Position numbers and translations under genes: made by a program
Source of the DNA: Alphaproteobacteria bacterium
GTDB lineage: Bacteria; Pseudomonadota; Alphaproteobacteria; Micropepsales; Micropepsaceae
DNA length: 64,000 bases
Direction of reading: 5' to 3'
Assembly (NCBI GenBank): GCA_025350465.1
Contig: JANXXU010000042.1
Location: 20,377-84,376, forward strand
Notes under the pieces: model-generated
The model's database searches: none
What the model was told of the DNA's origin: nothing
Seen by the model: the letters and a program-made list of their open reading frames with translations, nothing else
Part shown: in pieces, positions 47,254 through 56,893 of the stretch
How the letters are laid out: each line of letters starts with the position of its first letter
Numbering within the stretch: position 1 is the stretch's first letter

Positions 47254-48399
47254 ATGTCAAAGCGTGACTACTACGACATCCTAGGCGTTCAGCGCCGTGC
47301 CACCGCCGACGAACTGAAGTCCGCCTTTCGCAAGAAAGCGAAGGAGCTTCACCCCGATCGCAATCCCGGCGACGCGAAGGCGGAGCAGTCGTTCAAGGAG
47401 CTGAACGAGGCTTACGACATCCTGCGCGATGATCAAAAGCGCGCGGCTTATGATCAATACGGTCACCAGGCGTTCGAGGGACCGGGCGGCGGCGCCGGCG
47501 GGCGCGGCTTCGGCTTCGACTTCTCGACCTCGTTCACCGACGTCTTCGACGATTTGTTCGGCGAGTTCATGGGCGGACGGCGCGGCGGCGCCGGCGGCGG
47601 CAATCGCGCCTCGCGCGGCACAGACCTGCGCTACAACATGGAGATCTCGCTGGAGGAGGCGTTCGTCGGAAAAACGGCGACGATTCGCATTCCAGGCTCG
47701 ATCGCTTGCGAGGCCTGCAGTGGATCGGGCGCGGAGGCGGGTTCCAAACCGCAAGCCTGCCCAACTTGCTCCGGCGTCGGCAAAGTACGCGCCCAGCAGG
47801 GATTCTTCACAATCGAACGAACGTGCCCGACCTGCCAAGGTCTTGGCCGCGTCGTCAAGAATCCGTGCCGGGCGTGCAGCGGCTCCGGCCGCGTGCAGCG
47901 CGAACGCACGCTCAACGTCAACATTCCGCAGGGCGTCGAGGACGGCACGCGCATTCGTCTTGCCAGTGAGGGCGAGGCGGGATTGCGCGGCGGACCGAAG
48001 GGCGATCTCTACATCTTCCTGTCCGTGGCGCCGCATCCTCTGTTCAAGCGGGACGGCCAGGACATCCATTGCCACGTGCCGGTGAGTTTCGTAACCGCCG
48101 CACTCGGCGGGCACGTCGAAGTGCCAACGCTCGGCGGCGGGCGGGCGCGCGTCGCGATCGGCGAAGGCACGCAGTCTGGGCGTCATTTCAGGCTGCGCGG
48201 CAAGGGCATGCCGGGACTGCGCGGTCAGGGCGCGCACGGCGACATGTTCGTCGAAGTCGGCGTCGAGACGCCCGTGCACCTTACCAAGAAGCAGCAAGAG
48301 CTACTGCGCGAGTTCGAGAAGGCGACGAGCGGTCAGAACTCTCCCGAGGCCACAAGCTTCTTCGCGCGAATGAAAGAATTCTTCGACGGCAAAGAATAG
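47254..48399 (+). CDS. dnaJ: chaperone protein DnaJ (Hsp40)
   Basis: The 381-residue co-chaperone: J-domain with the HPD motif ([11 protein letters not shown]), a Gly-rich linker ([13 protein letters not shown]), four CxxCxGxG zinc repeats ([32 protein letters not shown]) and two C-terminal beta domains. It stimulates DnaK ATP hydrolysis and delivers substrates. It is convergent with the WD40 gene. Confidence 0.98.
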   Translation: MSKRDYYDILGVQRRATADELKSAFRKKAKELHPDRNPGDAKAEQSFKELNEAYDILRDDQKRAAYDQYGHQAFEGPGGGAGGRGFGFDFSTSFTDVFDDLFGEFMGGRRGGAGGGNRASRGTDLRYNMEISLEEAFVGKTATIRIPGSIACEACSGSGAEAGSKPQACPTCSGVGKVRAQQGFFTIERTCPTCQGLGRVVKNPCRACSGSGRVQRERTLNVNIPQGVEDGTRIRLASEGEAGLRGGPKGDLYIFLSVAPHPLFKRDGQDIHCHVPVSFVTAALGGHVEVPTLGGGRARVAIGEGTQSGRHFRLRGKGMPGLRGQGAHGDMFVEVGVETPVHLTKKQQELLREFEKATSGQNSPEATSFFARMKEFFDGKE

Positions 48400-48403
48400 C
48401 GTC

Positions 48404-49399
48404 CTAGAAGGGAACGAGGGCGGCAAAGCCGTTTTCGGCCGCGATCGCGAGCCTCGTGCCGTCGGGCGAAAATGCGAGTGCGGAGATCGGCGCCCCTTTG
48501 AGGGCGATATACTCCGTGCCCGGATCATCCAACCGCTCGACCCATACCGCGCCGTCCGACATTCCAGCCGCGACGGCATCGATTCGCGGATGGGCCGCCA
48601 CCGCCGTGATCAGCGCGTCGCGTTGCGGTCCCATCTCGCGCGGCTCTTTATCCATCGGCCCGGCCCGCCCGGTGAACGGCCAGGCGATGACGCGCGGCGC
48701 TCCGCTTGTGAACAGGCATTTGCCGCGGCGATCCCAGGCCCAGGATTTGACCTTGGCCGGGTAGCCCGTCATGCGCATGTCGGCTGCATCGTCGAGGCGC
48801 CAACCGTGCAGCGCATTTTCCTGCATGGTCGTCACGAGAAAGCGACCGTCGTCGCTCCAGGTCACGCCCAGATGCGAGCCCTTCCACTTCAACCGCTTTG
48901 CCTCCTGGGCCGATGCCTTTGCCCACCAAAGCGAGACACCGTCGTAATGAGCGACCGCGAGCCGCCGGCCCTTTGGATCGAATGAAAGTCCGCCGACGGT
49001 CGAGGCGTGTGAAAACGTCGTGCGCGTCGCGCCGTCCAAGATCGTCGCCTCTTTGCCGGCGCCATAGGCGATGAGGCCGGTGTCGGGCGCGACCGCGATC
49101 TGTTCGATCCACTTGCCCTTGGTCTTGGCGAGCTCGACGACCGATGCGTCGGCGCCAACGTGCAACAGGCGCCCGTCGTCGCCGCCGGAGATGAAGCCAT
49201 CCGCCGGCGCGGGCGCCAGCGCTAGGCAAGCGCCGTCGTGTGCGGCGACCTCATTGACTGCGCCCGCCCTGTCGATCAGACGCAGCGAGCCGTCGCCAAG
49301 CGCGAAGGCGGCAGCACCCGATCCATCGAATGCGCACGCGACGACAAAGGCGTCAAACGACCAGGATCGTCCGTCACGCAACTCCGGTTGGGCCGTCAT
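48404..49399 (-). CDS. WD40-repeat protein of the zinc operon
   Basis: A 331-residue beta-propeller with about seven WD40-like blades (LFISGGDDGRLLHV-type GFISGGDDGRLL, GGLSFDPKGRRLAVAHYDG, GVTWSDDGRFLVTTMQENA, ALAFSPDGTRLAIAAENG). No signal peptide, so cytoplasmic. Such proteins recur downstream of COG0523 GTPases and znu genes in alphaproteobacteria, but the role is not known; a scaffold or metallochaperone partner is inferred from context. Six bases separate it from the GTPase gene. Confidence 0.8.
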   Translation of the reverse strand: MTAQPELRDGRSWSFDAFVVACAFDGSGAAAFALGDGSLRLIDRAGAVNEVAAHDGACLALAPAPADGFISGGDDGRLLHVGADASVVELAKTKGKWIEQIAVAPDTGLIAYGAGKEATILDGATRTTFSHASTVGGLSFDPKGRRLAVAHYDGVSLWWAKASAQEAKRLKWKGSHLGVTWSDDGRFLVTTMQENALHGWRLDDAADMRMTGYPAKVKSWAWDRRGKCLFTSGAPRVIAWPFTGRAGPMDKEPREMGPQRDALITAVAAHPRIDAVAAGMSDGAVWVERLDDPGTEYIALKGAPISALAFSPDGTRLAIAAENGFAALVPF

Positions 49400-49405
49400 C
49401 GCAAG

Positions 49406-50368
49406 TCAACCGATGCAGGTTTCGAAGCCGCGCTTCAATTCCGCCCGATCAAGCTCGCGGCCGATGAAGACGATGCGGCTCACGCGTTTTTCGTCGGGCG
49501 ACCAGGCACGCTGAAAGTCGCCCTCCATCATCATGTGGACGGCTTGGAAAGCGAGACGCTCGTTTCGACCTTTGACGTCCAAGATGCCCTTGGCGCGCAG
49601 AATGTTTTGGCCCTTCTCGGCGAGCAAGGCGCGCAGCCACGCAGTCAACCTGTCGCCGTCCAGCGGTTTCGTCGCGGTCAGGCTGACGCTTGCGATGCCA
49701 TTGTCGTGCTCGTGTTCATGTGCGTCGCCGTTCAAGAACTCGGGCTCGCGCTCAAGAACGCGCGCAAGATCGAAGGCGCCTTGGCCCAAGACATTCTCGA
49801 GCGGCACGTCGCAGCGTTCCGCCCTGTGAATGACGGCGAACGGATTGAGCGCGCGGATGCGCCTCTCGACCAGCGCGAGTTCATCGGCATTGGCCAAATC
49901 GGTCTTGTTCAGGATGATTTGGTCGGCGAAGGCGATCTGTTCGGCCGCTTCGCTGCTGTCGTCCAGACGCGCGAGGATGTTTTTCGCGTCGACCACTGTG
50001 GTAATCGAATCGAGTCTTGTGCGCGCCTTCACCTCGTCGTCGGCGAAGAACGTCTGGGCGACGGGTGCGGGATCGGCAAGGCCGGTGGTCTCCACGAGAA
50101 TAGCGTCGAACTTATCCTTGCGCTTCATCAGGCCGCCGAGAATGCGGATCAAATCGCCGCGCACGGTGCAGCACACGCAACCGTTGTTCATTTCGAACAC
50201 TTCCTCGTCGGCATCGACGATCAAGTCGTTGTCGATGCCGATTTCGCCGAACTCGTTGACGATCACGGCATAGCGCTTGCCGTGTCGTTCGCTCAAAATA
50301 CGGTTGAGGAGCGTGGTCTTCCCGGCGCCCAGATAGCCGGTCAATACGGTCACAGGCACTTGCGTCAT
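49406..50368 (-). CDS. COG0523 G3E GTPase, putative zinc metallochaperone
   Basis: A 320-residue CobW/ZNG1-type GTPase: Walker [14 protein letters not shown], the metal-binding CxCC in [12 protein letters not shown], Walker B/switch ETTGLADP, the guanine motif NKTDL, a His-rich loop (AHEHEHDNG) and a C-terminal CobW_C domain. Members in zinc-limited bacteria hand Zn to essential enzymes; the znuABC neighbours support zinc rather than cobalt. It is fourteen bases downstream of znuA. Confidence 0.9.
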   Translation of the reverse strand: MTQVPVTVLTGYLGAGKTTLLNRILSERHGKRYAVIVNEFGEIGIDNDLIVDADEEVFEMNNGCVCCTVRGDLIRILGGLMKRKDKFDAILVETTGLADPAPVAQTFFADDEVKARTRLDSITTVVDAKNILARLDDSSEAAEQIAFADQIILNKTDLANADELALVERRIRALNPFAVIHRAERCDVPLENVLGQGAFDLARVLEREPEFLNGDAHEHEHDNGIASVSLTATKPLDGDRLTAWLRALLAEKGQNILRAKGILDVKGRNERLAFQAVHMMMEGDFQRAWSPDEKRVSRIVFIGRELDRAELKRGFETCIG

Positions 50369-50381
50369 GTCGATATCCTGC

Positions 50382-51284
50382 TCAAAGGCCCGCTTTCATC
50401 GCGGCCGTCAGAGCTTTTACGTTGTGGCGAAACATTTCCGTATAGGTGGCGGCAGGCCCTTCTGATTTCGATAGCGCATCGGAGAAAAGTTCGCCACCGA
50501 TCTTCGCGCCCGTTTCCCGCGCGATCTGGGTGATCAGGCGCGGGTCGGTGATGTTCTCCACGAAAACCGCCGAGATGTGCTCACGGCGGATTTGATCGAT
50601 GAGGCGCGCAATGCCCTTAGCTGAGGCCTGGTCCTCGGTCGAAACGCCTAGCGGTGCGATGAATTCGATGGCATAGGCGGCGCCGAAATAGCCGAAGGCA
50701 TCGTGGCTCGTGATCACTCGACGCCGGTCTGCCGGTATGGCCGCGAACGCCGTGCGCACTTCGGCATCCAGCTTGTCCAATCCACCGGCGTAAGACGCAG
50801 CATTGGCCTCGTAGAAGGCGCTGTTCGCTTTATCGGCCGCGGCCAGTGCGGCGGCGATGTTGTGCGAATAGATCTCGCCGTTGCGCAAGTCCTGCCAGGC
50901 ATGCGGATCGATCGCCTCACGCACGCTGGTCCCGAATTGCGCTTTGAACAGATGCGCCTTGACGCTCTCACTCACCGCGACGACACGGCCCTTCGCCGCC
51001 GCAGATTGTATCAAGCGCTCTGCCCAAGGCTCGAAGCCCAAACCGTTCAAGAGGATAATGTCGGCCTGCGCCACCGCCTTTGCGTCGCCAGGCGCGGGCT
51101 GGAAGACATGCGCATCGCCGTTGGGCCTGACGAGCGTTCGAAGGTCGATGCGGTCGCCGCCGATCTGCAGTGCCAGGTCGCCGAGAATGGAAAAACTTGC
51201 GACCACCTTGAGCTTTGCCGCAAAGGCCGGTGACACGAATAGAATCAGCGCGAACGCTGCGAGGAGCAAGCGGAGCTTCCTCAC
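50382..51284 (-). CDS. znuA: zinc ABC transporter, periplasmic binding protein
   Basis: A 300-residue cluster A-I metal-binding protein: signal peptide ([18 protein letters not shown]), metal-ligand histidines in GDAHVFQP and DPHAWQDL, a third His in [11 protein letters not shown] and a C-terminal Asp region (VENITDPRL). Binds Zn(II) or Mn(II) for uptake; no long His-rich loop is present, so metal choice rests on the operon. The GTG start (51,284) overlaps the znuB stop (GTGA). Confidence 0.9.
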   Translation of the reverse strand: MRKLRLLLAAFALILFVSPAFAAKLKVVASFSILGDLALQIGGDRIDLRTLVRPNGDAHVFQPAPGDAKAVAQADIILLNGLGFEPWAERLIQSAAAKGRVVAVSESVKAHLFKAQFGTSVREAIDPHAWQDLRNGEIYSHNIAAALAAADKANSAFYEANAASYAGGLDKLDAEVRTAFAAIPADRRRVITSHDAFGYFGAAYAIEFIAPLGVSTEDQASAKGIARLIDQIRREHISAVFVENITDPRLITQIARETGAKIGGELFSDALSKSEGPAATYTEMFRHNVKALTAAMKAGL

Positions 51285-52183
51285 GACTTGACCTCTTCGG
51301 GGTCGTGGAAATGCGGACGCCGCAAATAGCGCGCCAAGAGTCCGGCGCGCGAACCGAAGACGATGGAGGCAAGATAAGCCACTGCGGCCGTCAGGACGAT
51401 TGCCGGACCCGACGGCAGATCGAAATGATAGGAGACGAGCAAACCGATGACGCCGGAAGCCATAGCGCAGCCGGTTGCGAACGCAATACAGCCGGCGACA
51501 CTGTCCGACCAGAAACGCGCCGCCGCCGCCGGCAGCATCATGAGACCGACGGCCATCAACGTGCCTAGCGCCTGAAATCCGGCCACCAGGTTCAATACGA
51601 CGAGCACGAGAAAAATTAGGTGGATCAGCGAACCGCGCGCGCCGACGCTGCGCAAGAAGGTCGGGTCGAAACACTCGGCGACCAGCGGTCGGTAGATCAG
51701 AGCCAGCGTGGTCAACGTGATGCTGGCGACAGCCGCCACGAACAAGAGGCCTTCATCATCGACGGCGAGGATCGAACCGAACAGCACGTGCAAGAGATCG
51801 ATGGCGGAGCCGTAGATCGAGACCAGGAGCACACCGAGCGCGAGGCTTGCCAAATAGAACCCGGCAAGACTCGCATCCTCGCGCAAGATCGTGGTGCGTG
51901 ATGTGATTCCAGCGAGCAGCGCGACCGTTAGGCCGGCGATGAGACCACCGGCGCTCATCGCGCCCAACGAGAGTCCTGCGAAAATAAAACCGATTGCTGC
52001 GCCGGGCAGCACCGCGTGGCTCATCGCGTCGCCCATCAGGCTCATGCGGCGCAGCACAAGGAATACGCCGATGGGTCCCGAGCCCATCGCCAGCGCCAAA
52101 CAAGCGACCAGCGCACGACGCATGAAGGCATAGCCGATCAAGGGCTCGACGAGCAGGGCGTAAGGATCGAGGAGGTGCTCCAT
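51281..52183 (-). CDS. znuB: zinc ABC transporter, permease
   Basis: A 300-residue ABC-3 family permease with eight or so membrane helices (e.g. MGSGPIGVFLVLRRMSLMGD and MAVGLMMLPAAAARFW). The loop RRMSLMGDAMSHAVLPGAA is the coupling region for ZnuC. The C-terminal cytoplasmic tail contains HFHDPEE. Coding is coupled to znuA, and znuC ends three bases upstream. Confidence 0.92.
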   Translation of the reverse strand: MEHLLDPYALLVEPLIGYAFMRRALVACLALAMGSGPIGVFLVLRRMSLMGDAMSHAVLPGAAIGFIFAGLSLGAMSAGGLIAGLTVALLAGITSRTTILREDASLAGFYLASLALGVLLVSIYGSAIDLLHVLFGSILAVDDEGLLFVAAVASITLTTLALIYRPLVAECFDPTFLRSVGARGSLIHLIFLVLVVLNLVAGFQALGTLMAVGLMMLPAAAARFWSDSVAGCIAFATGCAMASGVIGLLVSYHFDLPSGPAIVLTAAVAYLASIVFGSRAGLLARYLRRPHFHDPEEVKS

Positions 52184-52186
52184 CGT

Positions 52187-52942
52187 TCAGCCGTGATGAT
52201 GATGTGGCATGTCGTCGGAGCGTGCCCATTTGGCCATGATGGTCCGCGCACGGCCCAGATTTTCTTGCGTCAGAACCTCACCGGTCGGCCCCCATGCGAC
52301 AAGCTCGCGCGCGAGCAACAGCGTCTCGGGGAAATGTCGGCGTATGAAATCCGTGTCGTGTAGCACGACGATAACCGTGCGCTTCTGCGCGTGCCATTCG
52401 TGAACGAGGGAGATCAGGTGACCCTGCGTGTCTTCGTCCAGACCGGCAAACGGCTCGTCCAGCAACAAGACGGGCGCTTCCTGCACAATCGCCCGCGCAA
52501 ACAATACGCGTTGCCATTGGCCGGCCGAGAGCGCCGCAATTGGTGCGCCGGCGTAGCCCAGCAGATTGACGCAAGCGAGGGCTTCCCCGACGCGGTGGCG
52601 CTCCCTGCTGTCCACTTCGCCGAAGGCGCCGATGCGCTTCCACGCGCCCAACATGACCGTCTCCGCGACCGAAATCGGAAAGCTTCGATCGATATCGGGA
52701 AGCTGCGGCAAATAGGCAATGTCGGTTGCATTGAGATTGCCGCGCAGCACACGCCCTTCAGAAGGTGTCAGCAAGCCCGCAATGGTCTTAAGCAGCGTGC
52801 TTTTGCCGGCCCCGTTCGGGCCCGCGATGGCCGTCAGGGACCCGGCTGCAAATGTACCGCTGAGGTGGTGCACCGCCGGCAATCGACGATAGGTCACGAT
52901 CACGTTTTCGAGCGTGATTGCGCCGTCACTCGCTGGGGTCAT
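52187..52942 (-). CDS. znuC: zinc ABC transporter, ATP-binding protein
   Basis: A 251-residue ABC ATPase: Walker A GPNGAGKST, Q-loop LPQLPDIDRSFP, signature LSAGQWQR, Walker B LLLDEPFAGLDED, H-loop VVLHD. The C-terminus ends MPHHHHG, a His cluster that may sense or bind zinc. The start MTPASDGAITLEN at 52,942 overlaps the stop of a 36-residue membrane peptide gene by four bases. Confidence 0.9.
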   Translation of the reverse strand: MTPASDGAITLENVIVTYRRLPAVHHLSGTFAAGSLTAIAGPNGAGKSTLLKTIAGLLTPSEGRVLRGNLNATDIAYLPQLPDIDRSFPISVAETVMLGAWKRIGAFGEVDSRERHRVGEALACVNLLGYAGAPIAALSAGQWQRVLFARAIVQEAPVLLLDEPFAGLDEDTQGHLISLVHEWHAQKRTVIVVLHDTDFIRRHFPETLLLARELVAWGPTGEVLTQENLGRARTIMAKWARSDDMPHHHHG

Positions 52943-53049
52943 GCGAGCGCCCAAACAACGGCGAGCCATAAGAGCGCCAGCGCCAACAAAACAAGCGCCA
53001 AGCGGCGGGCGGCGCTGACCGTTAGCGGCGCGGACGGCAGAAGGGACAT
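52939..53049 (-). CDS. 36-residue single-pass membrane peptide at head of znu operon
   Basis: A small ORF starting ATG 53,049 encodes a short N-terminus (MSLLPSAPLTVSAARR) and one hydrophobic helix (LALVLLALALLWLAVVWALA). Its stop overlaps the znuC start as ATGA, and a TATAAT promoter box lies 24 bases before its start, so it would be the first gene on the zinc operon. Overlap and hydrophobic composition argue for translation, but GC-rich frames can look this way. Function unknown. Confidence 0.5.
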   Translation of the reverse strand: MSLLPSAPLTVSAARRLALVLLALALLWLAVVWALA

Positions 53050-53072
53050 CTGTTCGCGATCCAAGTCGATAC

Positions 53073-53100
53073 ATTATAGCAGGGGCGCGAGCGACGCCAA
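53073..53100 (-). promoter_or_regulatory. sigma-70-type promoter of the zinc operon
   Basis: On the minus strand TTGGCG (53,100-53,095), 16 bases, then an extended -10 TGCTATAAT (TATAAT at 53,078-53,073). Transcription would begin near 53,066. The AT-rich GATACATTATAGC at the -10 is where a Zur operator would be expected, though no good palindrome is visible. Confidence 0.55.
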
Positions 53101-53202
53101 TGAGCGCACCTTGTGCTCACCGTCGCTTTGCCAGCATGGCTCGGCGGCTGTACCGTGGGCCACCTTCCGCGATTCTCGTCGCTTGTGCGCCGGACAACGA
53201 AC

Positions 53203-53532
53203 ATGACCGAACACAGTTTAGACCGGCTCTTCAACCAAGTGATGCTGCGCAAGAGCGCCGACCCTCAACAATCCTATACGGCAAAACTCTTCAAGGACGG
53301 CGTTGCGAAGTGCGCGAAAAAGTTGGGCGAGGAGGGCGTCGAAGCCGCGTTGGCGGGCGCGCTCGGCGACCACAAGGGCCTTGTCGCGGAATCCGCCGAC
53401 CTTCTTTACCATCTCACCGTGATGTGGGCGATTGCGGGTGTGACGCCGGGCGAAGTCTACGCGGAGCTGCACGAACGCGAGAAGCGCTCGGGCCTTGACG
53501 ACAAAGCCGGGCGCAAGGGTGTCGGGCGCTAA
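53203..53532 (+). CDS. hisE: phosphoribosyl-ATP diphosphatase
   Basis: Second step of histidine synthesis, hydrolysing phosphoribosyl-ATP to phosphoribosyl-AMP. 109 residues with the all-alpha MazG-like motif KKLGEEGVEAALAGA (EExxE metal ligands) and ESADLLYHLTVMW (ExxD). The start MTEHSLDRL at 53,203 gives the standard length. It is separate from hisC, and other his genes are not in the window. It overlaps the convergent PfkB gene by four bases. Confidence 0.92.
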   Translation: MTEHSLDRLFNQVMLRKSADPQQSYTAKLFKDGVAKCAKKLGEEGVEAALAGALGDHKGLVAESADLLYHLTVMWAIAGVTPGEVYAELHEREKRSGLDDKAGRKGVGR

Positions 53533-54521
53533 CCGAAGCCCGCCTTCGACGCCAACGCTTTCAGCGACACCAGCGGACGCGGACCCAAGTGGCTGATCAC
53601 TTCTGCCGCCGCAATGCCGCCAAGACGTCCGCAATTGCCAAGCGGCAATCCGCGCGCGACGCCATAGAGAAACCCGGCAGCGTATTGATCGCCCGCACCA
53701 GTGGTGTCCTCGACCTTGGCCACGGGCTCGGCTTCGAGAATATGAACGTGGCTCGCGTTGACAACGACGGAGCCATGAGCGGACCGCGTGAGCGCCGCCT
53801 TGCCGCTCCAGTCGCGCACGGCTTGAAATGCTTGATCGAAATGCTCGGTCTCGAACAGCGCTTTGATCTCTGCCTCGTTGGCAAAAAGGATGTCGACGTC
53901 ACTCGCCAGCAGCGATTTGAACTCGTCGCGCCAACGGCCGACGCAAAACGGATCCGAGAGGGTGAACGCAACTTGCCGTTTCGCCGCTTTGGCGTGCGCG
54001 ATCGCGGAGCGGATGGCGGCTTTGGCACCGGGCGTGTCCCAAAGATAACCTTCGACATAGAGGATTTCGGTCGCCGCGATTGTTTTCTCAGCCATGTCTC
54101 CGGCATCAAGAGCGGAGGCACAGCCGAGAAACGTATTCATGCTGCGCTGGCCGTCAGGCGTCACGAGAATGTGGCTCGATGCCGTCGCCAGGCCGCTCTT
54201 GGCCGGCGCGCTCTCGAAGACCACGCCGGATTTGCGGATCTCATCGCCGAAGACTCGGCCCAGACGATCGTCGCGCACTTTGCCGATGAAAGCCGCGCGA
54301 CCACCGAACGAGGCGACGCCGACGGCCGTGTTTGCCGCGGAGCCACCCGACGCCTCGAGCGCATTGCTCATGGCATGCTCGAGGGTCTCGGCGCGAAAAG
54401 CATCAATGAGCGTCATGGCGCCCTTGGCGATGCCATGAGCGGTCAAGAACGCGTCGTCGACGTGGGCCAGCACATCGACGATCGCATGACCGATGGCAAC
54501 TACGTCGAAGCGGGTTTGCAT
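53529..54521 (-). CDS. PfkB-family carbohydrate/adenosine kinase
   Basis: A 330-residue ribokinase-fold kinase: N-terminal substrate region ASGGSAANTAVGVASFGG, and the C-terminal anion-hole/catalytic base motif DTTGAGDQYAAGFLYGVARG. The overall pattern (IGHAIVDVLAHVDD, MSNALEASGGSAAN) matches the bacterial adenosine kinase-like group. It would phosphorylate a nucleoside or sugar with ATP; the true substrate is not determined. Normal length. Confidence 0.85.
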   Translation of the reverse strand: MQTRFDVVAIGHAIVDVLAHVDDAFLTAHGIAKGAMTLIDAFRAETLEHAMSNALEASGGSAANTAVGVASFGGRAAFIGKVRDDRLGRVFGDEIRKSGVVFESAPAKSGLATASSHILVTPDGQRSMNTFLGCASALDAGDMAEKTIAATEILYVEGYLWDTPGAKAAIRSAIAHAKAAKRQVAFTLSDPFCVGRWRDEFKSLLASDVDILFANEAEIKALFETEHFDQAFQAVRDWSGKAALTRSAHGSVVVNASHVHILEAEPVAKVEDTTGAGDQYAAGFLYGVARGLPLGNCGRLGGIAAAEVISHLGPRPLVSLKALASKAGFG

Positions 54522-54612
54522 TCAGGCACCTTTTTTTAGCGCAGCCGGCGGGGCATTATAGCGACGCACACTGCTTCGCCGCCCGCGGAGCGTTTTACGA
54601 GCTGCACTCAGC

Positions 54613-55275
54613 ATGATCGCCAGCGTCGCGCAAGCCCTCGCTCAAATGTTCGACCGCAGCTTTCGGGGCGTCTTGTGGCTCGGCATTTTCTGCACGCTCG
54701 CGCTTTTCACCGCGGTTTTCATGGCGTTGCAATGGGCGGTCGGACACGTGCCGGATTTCGGCTATGTCTGGCTGCACGATGCGACCAAGATCATCGCCGG
54801 GGCGTTGATCACCGTGGTTTTTGTTTTTCTGGGAGCGCCAGTCGCCCAACTTTTTGCCACCCTCTTCCTCGATCGTGTCGCGACGGCTGTCGAACGGCGC
54901 TATTATCCGTCACTCGCGCGCGGACAGGGCGCCGGTTTCGTCGGGGGGCTCGTAGCGGGTTTGAGCTTTAGCGTCGTCAGCTTGGCCCTCAACCTGCTGG
55001 CCTTGCCGTTGCACTTCGCGTTGCCACTGATAGGGACGGTCGTGGTGTTGTTGATCAACGGGTATCTGATGAGTCGTACCTATTTCGAACTTGCGGCGTT
55101 GCGGCACATCAACGCAGCCGAAGCGCGAACACTGAGGCGCCGTCACCGCCTGCGTCTGTTTCTAGGCGGCGCACTGATTTCATTTCTAGCGATGATTCCC
55201 TTCGTGAATTTTGTCGTGCCGGTGTTTGCGGCCGCGATGATGACGCACGAATATCAAAAACTCGCGCGAGGATGA
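54613..55275 (+). CDS. EI24/CysZ-like membrane protein
   Basis: A 220-residue integral membrane protein with four main hydrophobic regions (about 20-45, 60-85, 110-150 and 180-210) and the EI24 pattern (LFLDRVATAVERRYYP, LINGYLMSRTYFELAALRH, FVNFVVPVFAAAMMTH). CysZ members conduct sulfate; this shorter alphaproteobacterial group has unknown function. It is followed at once by a small lipoprotein gene. Confidence 0.85.
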   Translation: MIASVAQALAQMFDRSFRGVLWLGIFCTLALFTAVFMALQWAVGHVPDFGYVWLHDATKIIAGALITVVFVFLGAPVAQLFATLFLDRVATAVERRYYPSLARGQGAGFVGGLVAGLSFSVVSLALNLLALPLHFALPLIGTVVVLLINGYLMSRTYFELAALRHINAAEARTLRRRHRLRLFLGGALISFLAMIPFVNFVVPVFAAAMMTHEYQKLARG

Positions 55276-55277
55276 GA

Positions 55278-55706
55278 ATGAAAAAAATATCGCTAGTCGC
55301 TGCGACGCTATTCCTGGCCGGGTGTCAGACTGTCAACGGTGCGTGGAACAGCGTCACATCCTCGGACACCGCGGCGCCCGGATCGCCGTCGCCTGCCGCC
55401 GCGCCGCAAACAGCAATGGTCGCACCAACGGCGACGACCGGGGCAACGCCGGCATCGCTTACCGGTCAGACCGGCGAGTCGTTGCATGCGCTCTGGGGCG
55501 AGCCGACGCTCAAGCGCAAAGATCTGGGGTCAGAGCTTTGGCAATACGCGGGCAAAGGCTGTACGTTGCTCGTCTATCTTTATCCGGCAAATGGCGGCGC
55601 GTTGACGGTGAGCCACGCCGAAGCGGTCCCCGGCGGCCCCGACGAGGCGGCGATTTCAACTTGTGCCAAGGCTGCGGGAAAACCGCCTATCAAGCCGATC
55701 AGCTGA
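55278..55706 (+). CDS. small lipoprotein
   Basis: A 142-residue lipoprotein: signal MKKISLVAATLFLAGC with lipobox LAGC, a Ala/Pro/Thr-rich linker and a compact C-terminal domain (LHALWGEPTLKRKDLGSEL, YAGKGCTLLVYLYP) resembling the SmpA/OmlA type of small outer-membrane-associated modules. The start at 55,278 has GAGG upstream; 55,272 is possible. It converges on the Nudix gene. Confidence 0.75.
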   Translation: MKKISLVAATLFLAGCQTVNGAWNSVTSSDTAAPGSPSPAAAPQTAMVAPTATTGATPASLTGQTGESLHALWGEPTLKRKDLGSELWQYAGKGCTLLVYLYPANGGALTVSHAEAVPGGPDEAAISTCAKAAGKPPIKPIS

Positions 55707-55707
55707 A

Positions 55708-56268
55708 TTACACCGGATTGGCGAACGGCACGAACTGAACCTGACCTTCGACCGCACGGTAATGGTCGAGCGCCCAATGCACGCTCGGGAAGGCGAGATC
55801 ATGCCAGGGAATCTCGCCCCACGACACGAGCTTTGTCTCCAAGCTCTCAATCCCAGGCGAGAATTCGGAGCCCTGAAGCGTCGCGCGGTAGATCAATTGA
55901 ACCTGCGAAATTCGTGCGACCGAATAAACGGCCAATAGCGCATCGATCGCGATCTCGGCACACGCCTCTTCCCGCGCTTCGCGCTTCGCCCCATCGACTG
56001 GCGTCTCGTGCTCCTCGAGATAACCGGCCGGAATGGTCCAAAAACCGCGACGCGGTTCGATCGCGCGACGGCAAAGCAGAATTCGTCCGTCCCAGGAGCA
56101 AACGCTGCCGACGACGATCTTTGGGTTGACGTAGTGGACGTTTCCACACACCGCGCAAACGTGGCGCTCCATCGTGTCGCCGTCGGGAACGCGGCGGACA
56201 AAATTACAGCAGGTCTGCGGCGGTGCCGCGAGGAACGGCTTGTCGTGCATCGATCCAGTCTGCGGCAA
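55708..56268 (-). CDS. Nudix hydrolase with N-terminal zinc ribbon
   Basis: A 186-residue hydrolase. An N-terminal ribbon-like segment has CxxC (HVCAVCGNVHYVNPK); the Nudix box is GYLEEHETPVDGAKREAREEA, with the catalytic REAREE, though the usual glycine after EE is Cys here. NADH pyrophosphatase NudC and related ADP-ribose hydrolases share the ribbon. Substrate unknown. The start is 56,268 or 56,250. Confidence 0.85.
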   Translation of the reverse strand: MPQTGSMHDKPFLAAPPQTCCNFVRRVPDGDTMERHVCAVCGNVHYVNPKIVVGSVCSWDGRILLCRRAIEPRRGFWTIPAGYLEEHETPVDGAKREAREEACAEIAIDALLAVYSVARISQVQLIYRATLQGSEFSPGIESLETKLVSWGEIPWHDLAFPSVHWALDHYRAVEGQVQFVPFANPV

Positions 56269-56388
56269 TCGGCGCGCGCGCGTCTAGACCATCCGATGAG
56301 GCTGCCCTTCCGCGCCATCAGGCAATGTGGTACGGACACGGACAATTTCGTCGGGGGCACACCCCCGCTCTTCCGTCGGGGTCCATTC

Positions 56389-56883
56389 ATGGCCAAAGCA
56401 TTCGATTTGCAAACGTCGCCCGGCCATTTGCTGCGGCGTGCGCAACAATATGCGAATGATCTGTACACGCAGGAAGTAGGGCCCGACGGTTTGACACCGC
56501 GCCAGTTCGCGGTCTTGCACGCAGTCGAACTTCACGAAGGCTTGAGCCAAACAGCGTTGGTGCGCGAGACGGGCATCGATCGCTCGACGCTTGCGGACAT
56601 GATCAGCCGCATGCTGCGGAAAGATCTGCTTGCACGCAAACGCACCGACGAGGATGCGCGCGCCAATTCGGTTCGAATCACGCCCGCCGGGCGCAAAGCG
56701 CTGCGCGCGGCAATGCCGGCCGTTACAAAGTCGGAACAAAAGATTCTCGAGATTTTGCCGGGACGCGTGCGCAGCGAGTTCACCAAAGGCCTGTCGCTGA
56801 TCGCGCAAGCGGCCCTCGCTTCGGAATCAGCAGAGGAGAACGGCGACGCGGCAAAGGGAAAGCGCGGCCGTAAGAAGCGCTAG
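56389..56883 (+). CDS. MarR-family transcriptional regulator
   Basis: A 164-residue winged-helix repressor: a dimerisation helix (GHLLRRAQQYANDLYTQEV), TPRQFAVLHAVELHEGLSQT, recognition helix ETGIDRSTLADMISRMLRK, and wing DLLARKRTDEDARANSVRIT. The C-terminal tail is Lys/Arg-rich (KGKRGRKKR). Ligand and target are unknown. Upstream GGGGG-CACA-CCCCC (about 56,352-56,366) could be leader or operator. The start MAKAFDLQ was chosen by family length. Confidence 0.88.
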   Translation: MAKAFDLQTSPGHLLRRAQQYANDLYTQEVGPDGLTPRQFAVLHAVELHEGLSQTALVRETGIDRSTLADMISRMLRKDLLARKRTDEDARANSVRITPAGRKALRAAMPAVTKSEQKILEILPGRVRSEFTKGLSLIAQAALASESAEENGDAAKGKRGRKKR

Positions 56884-56893
56884 CGCCGACCAA

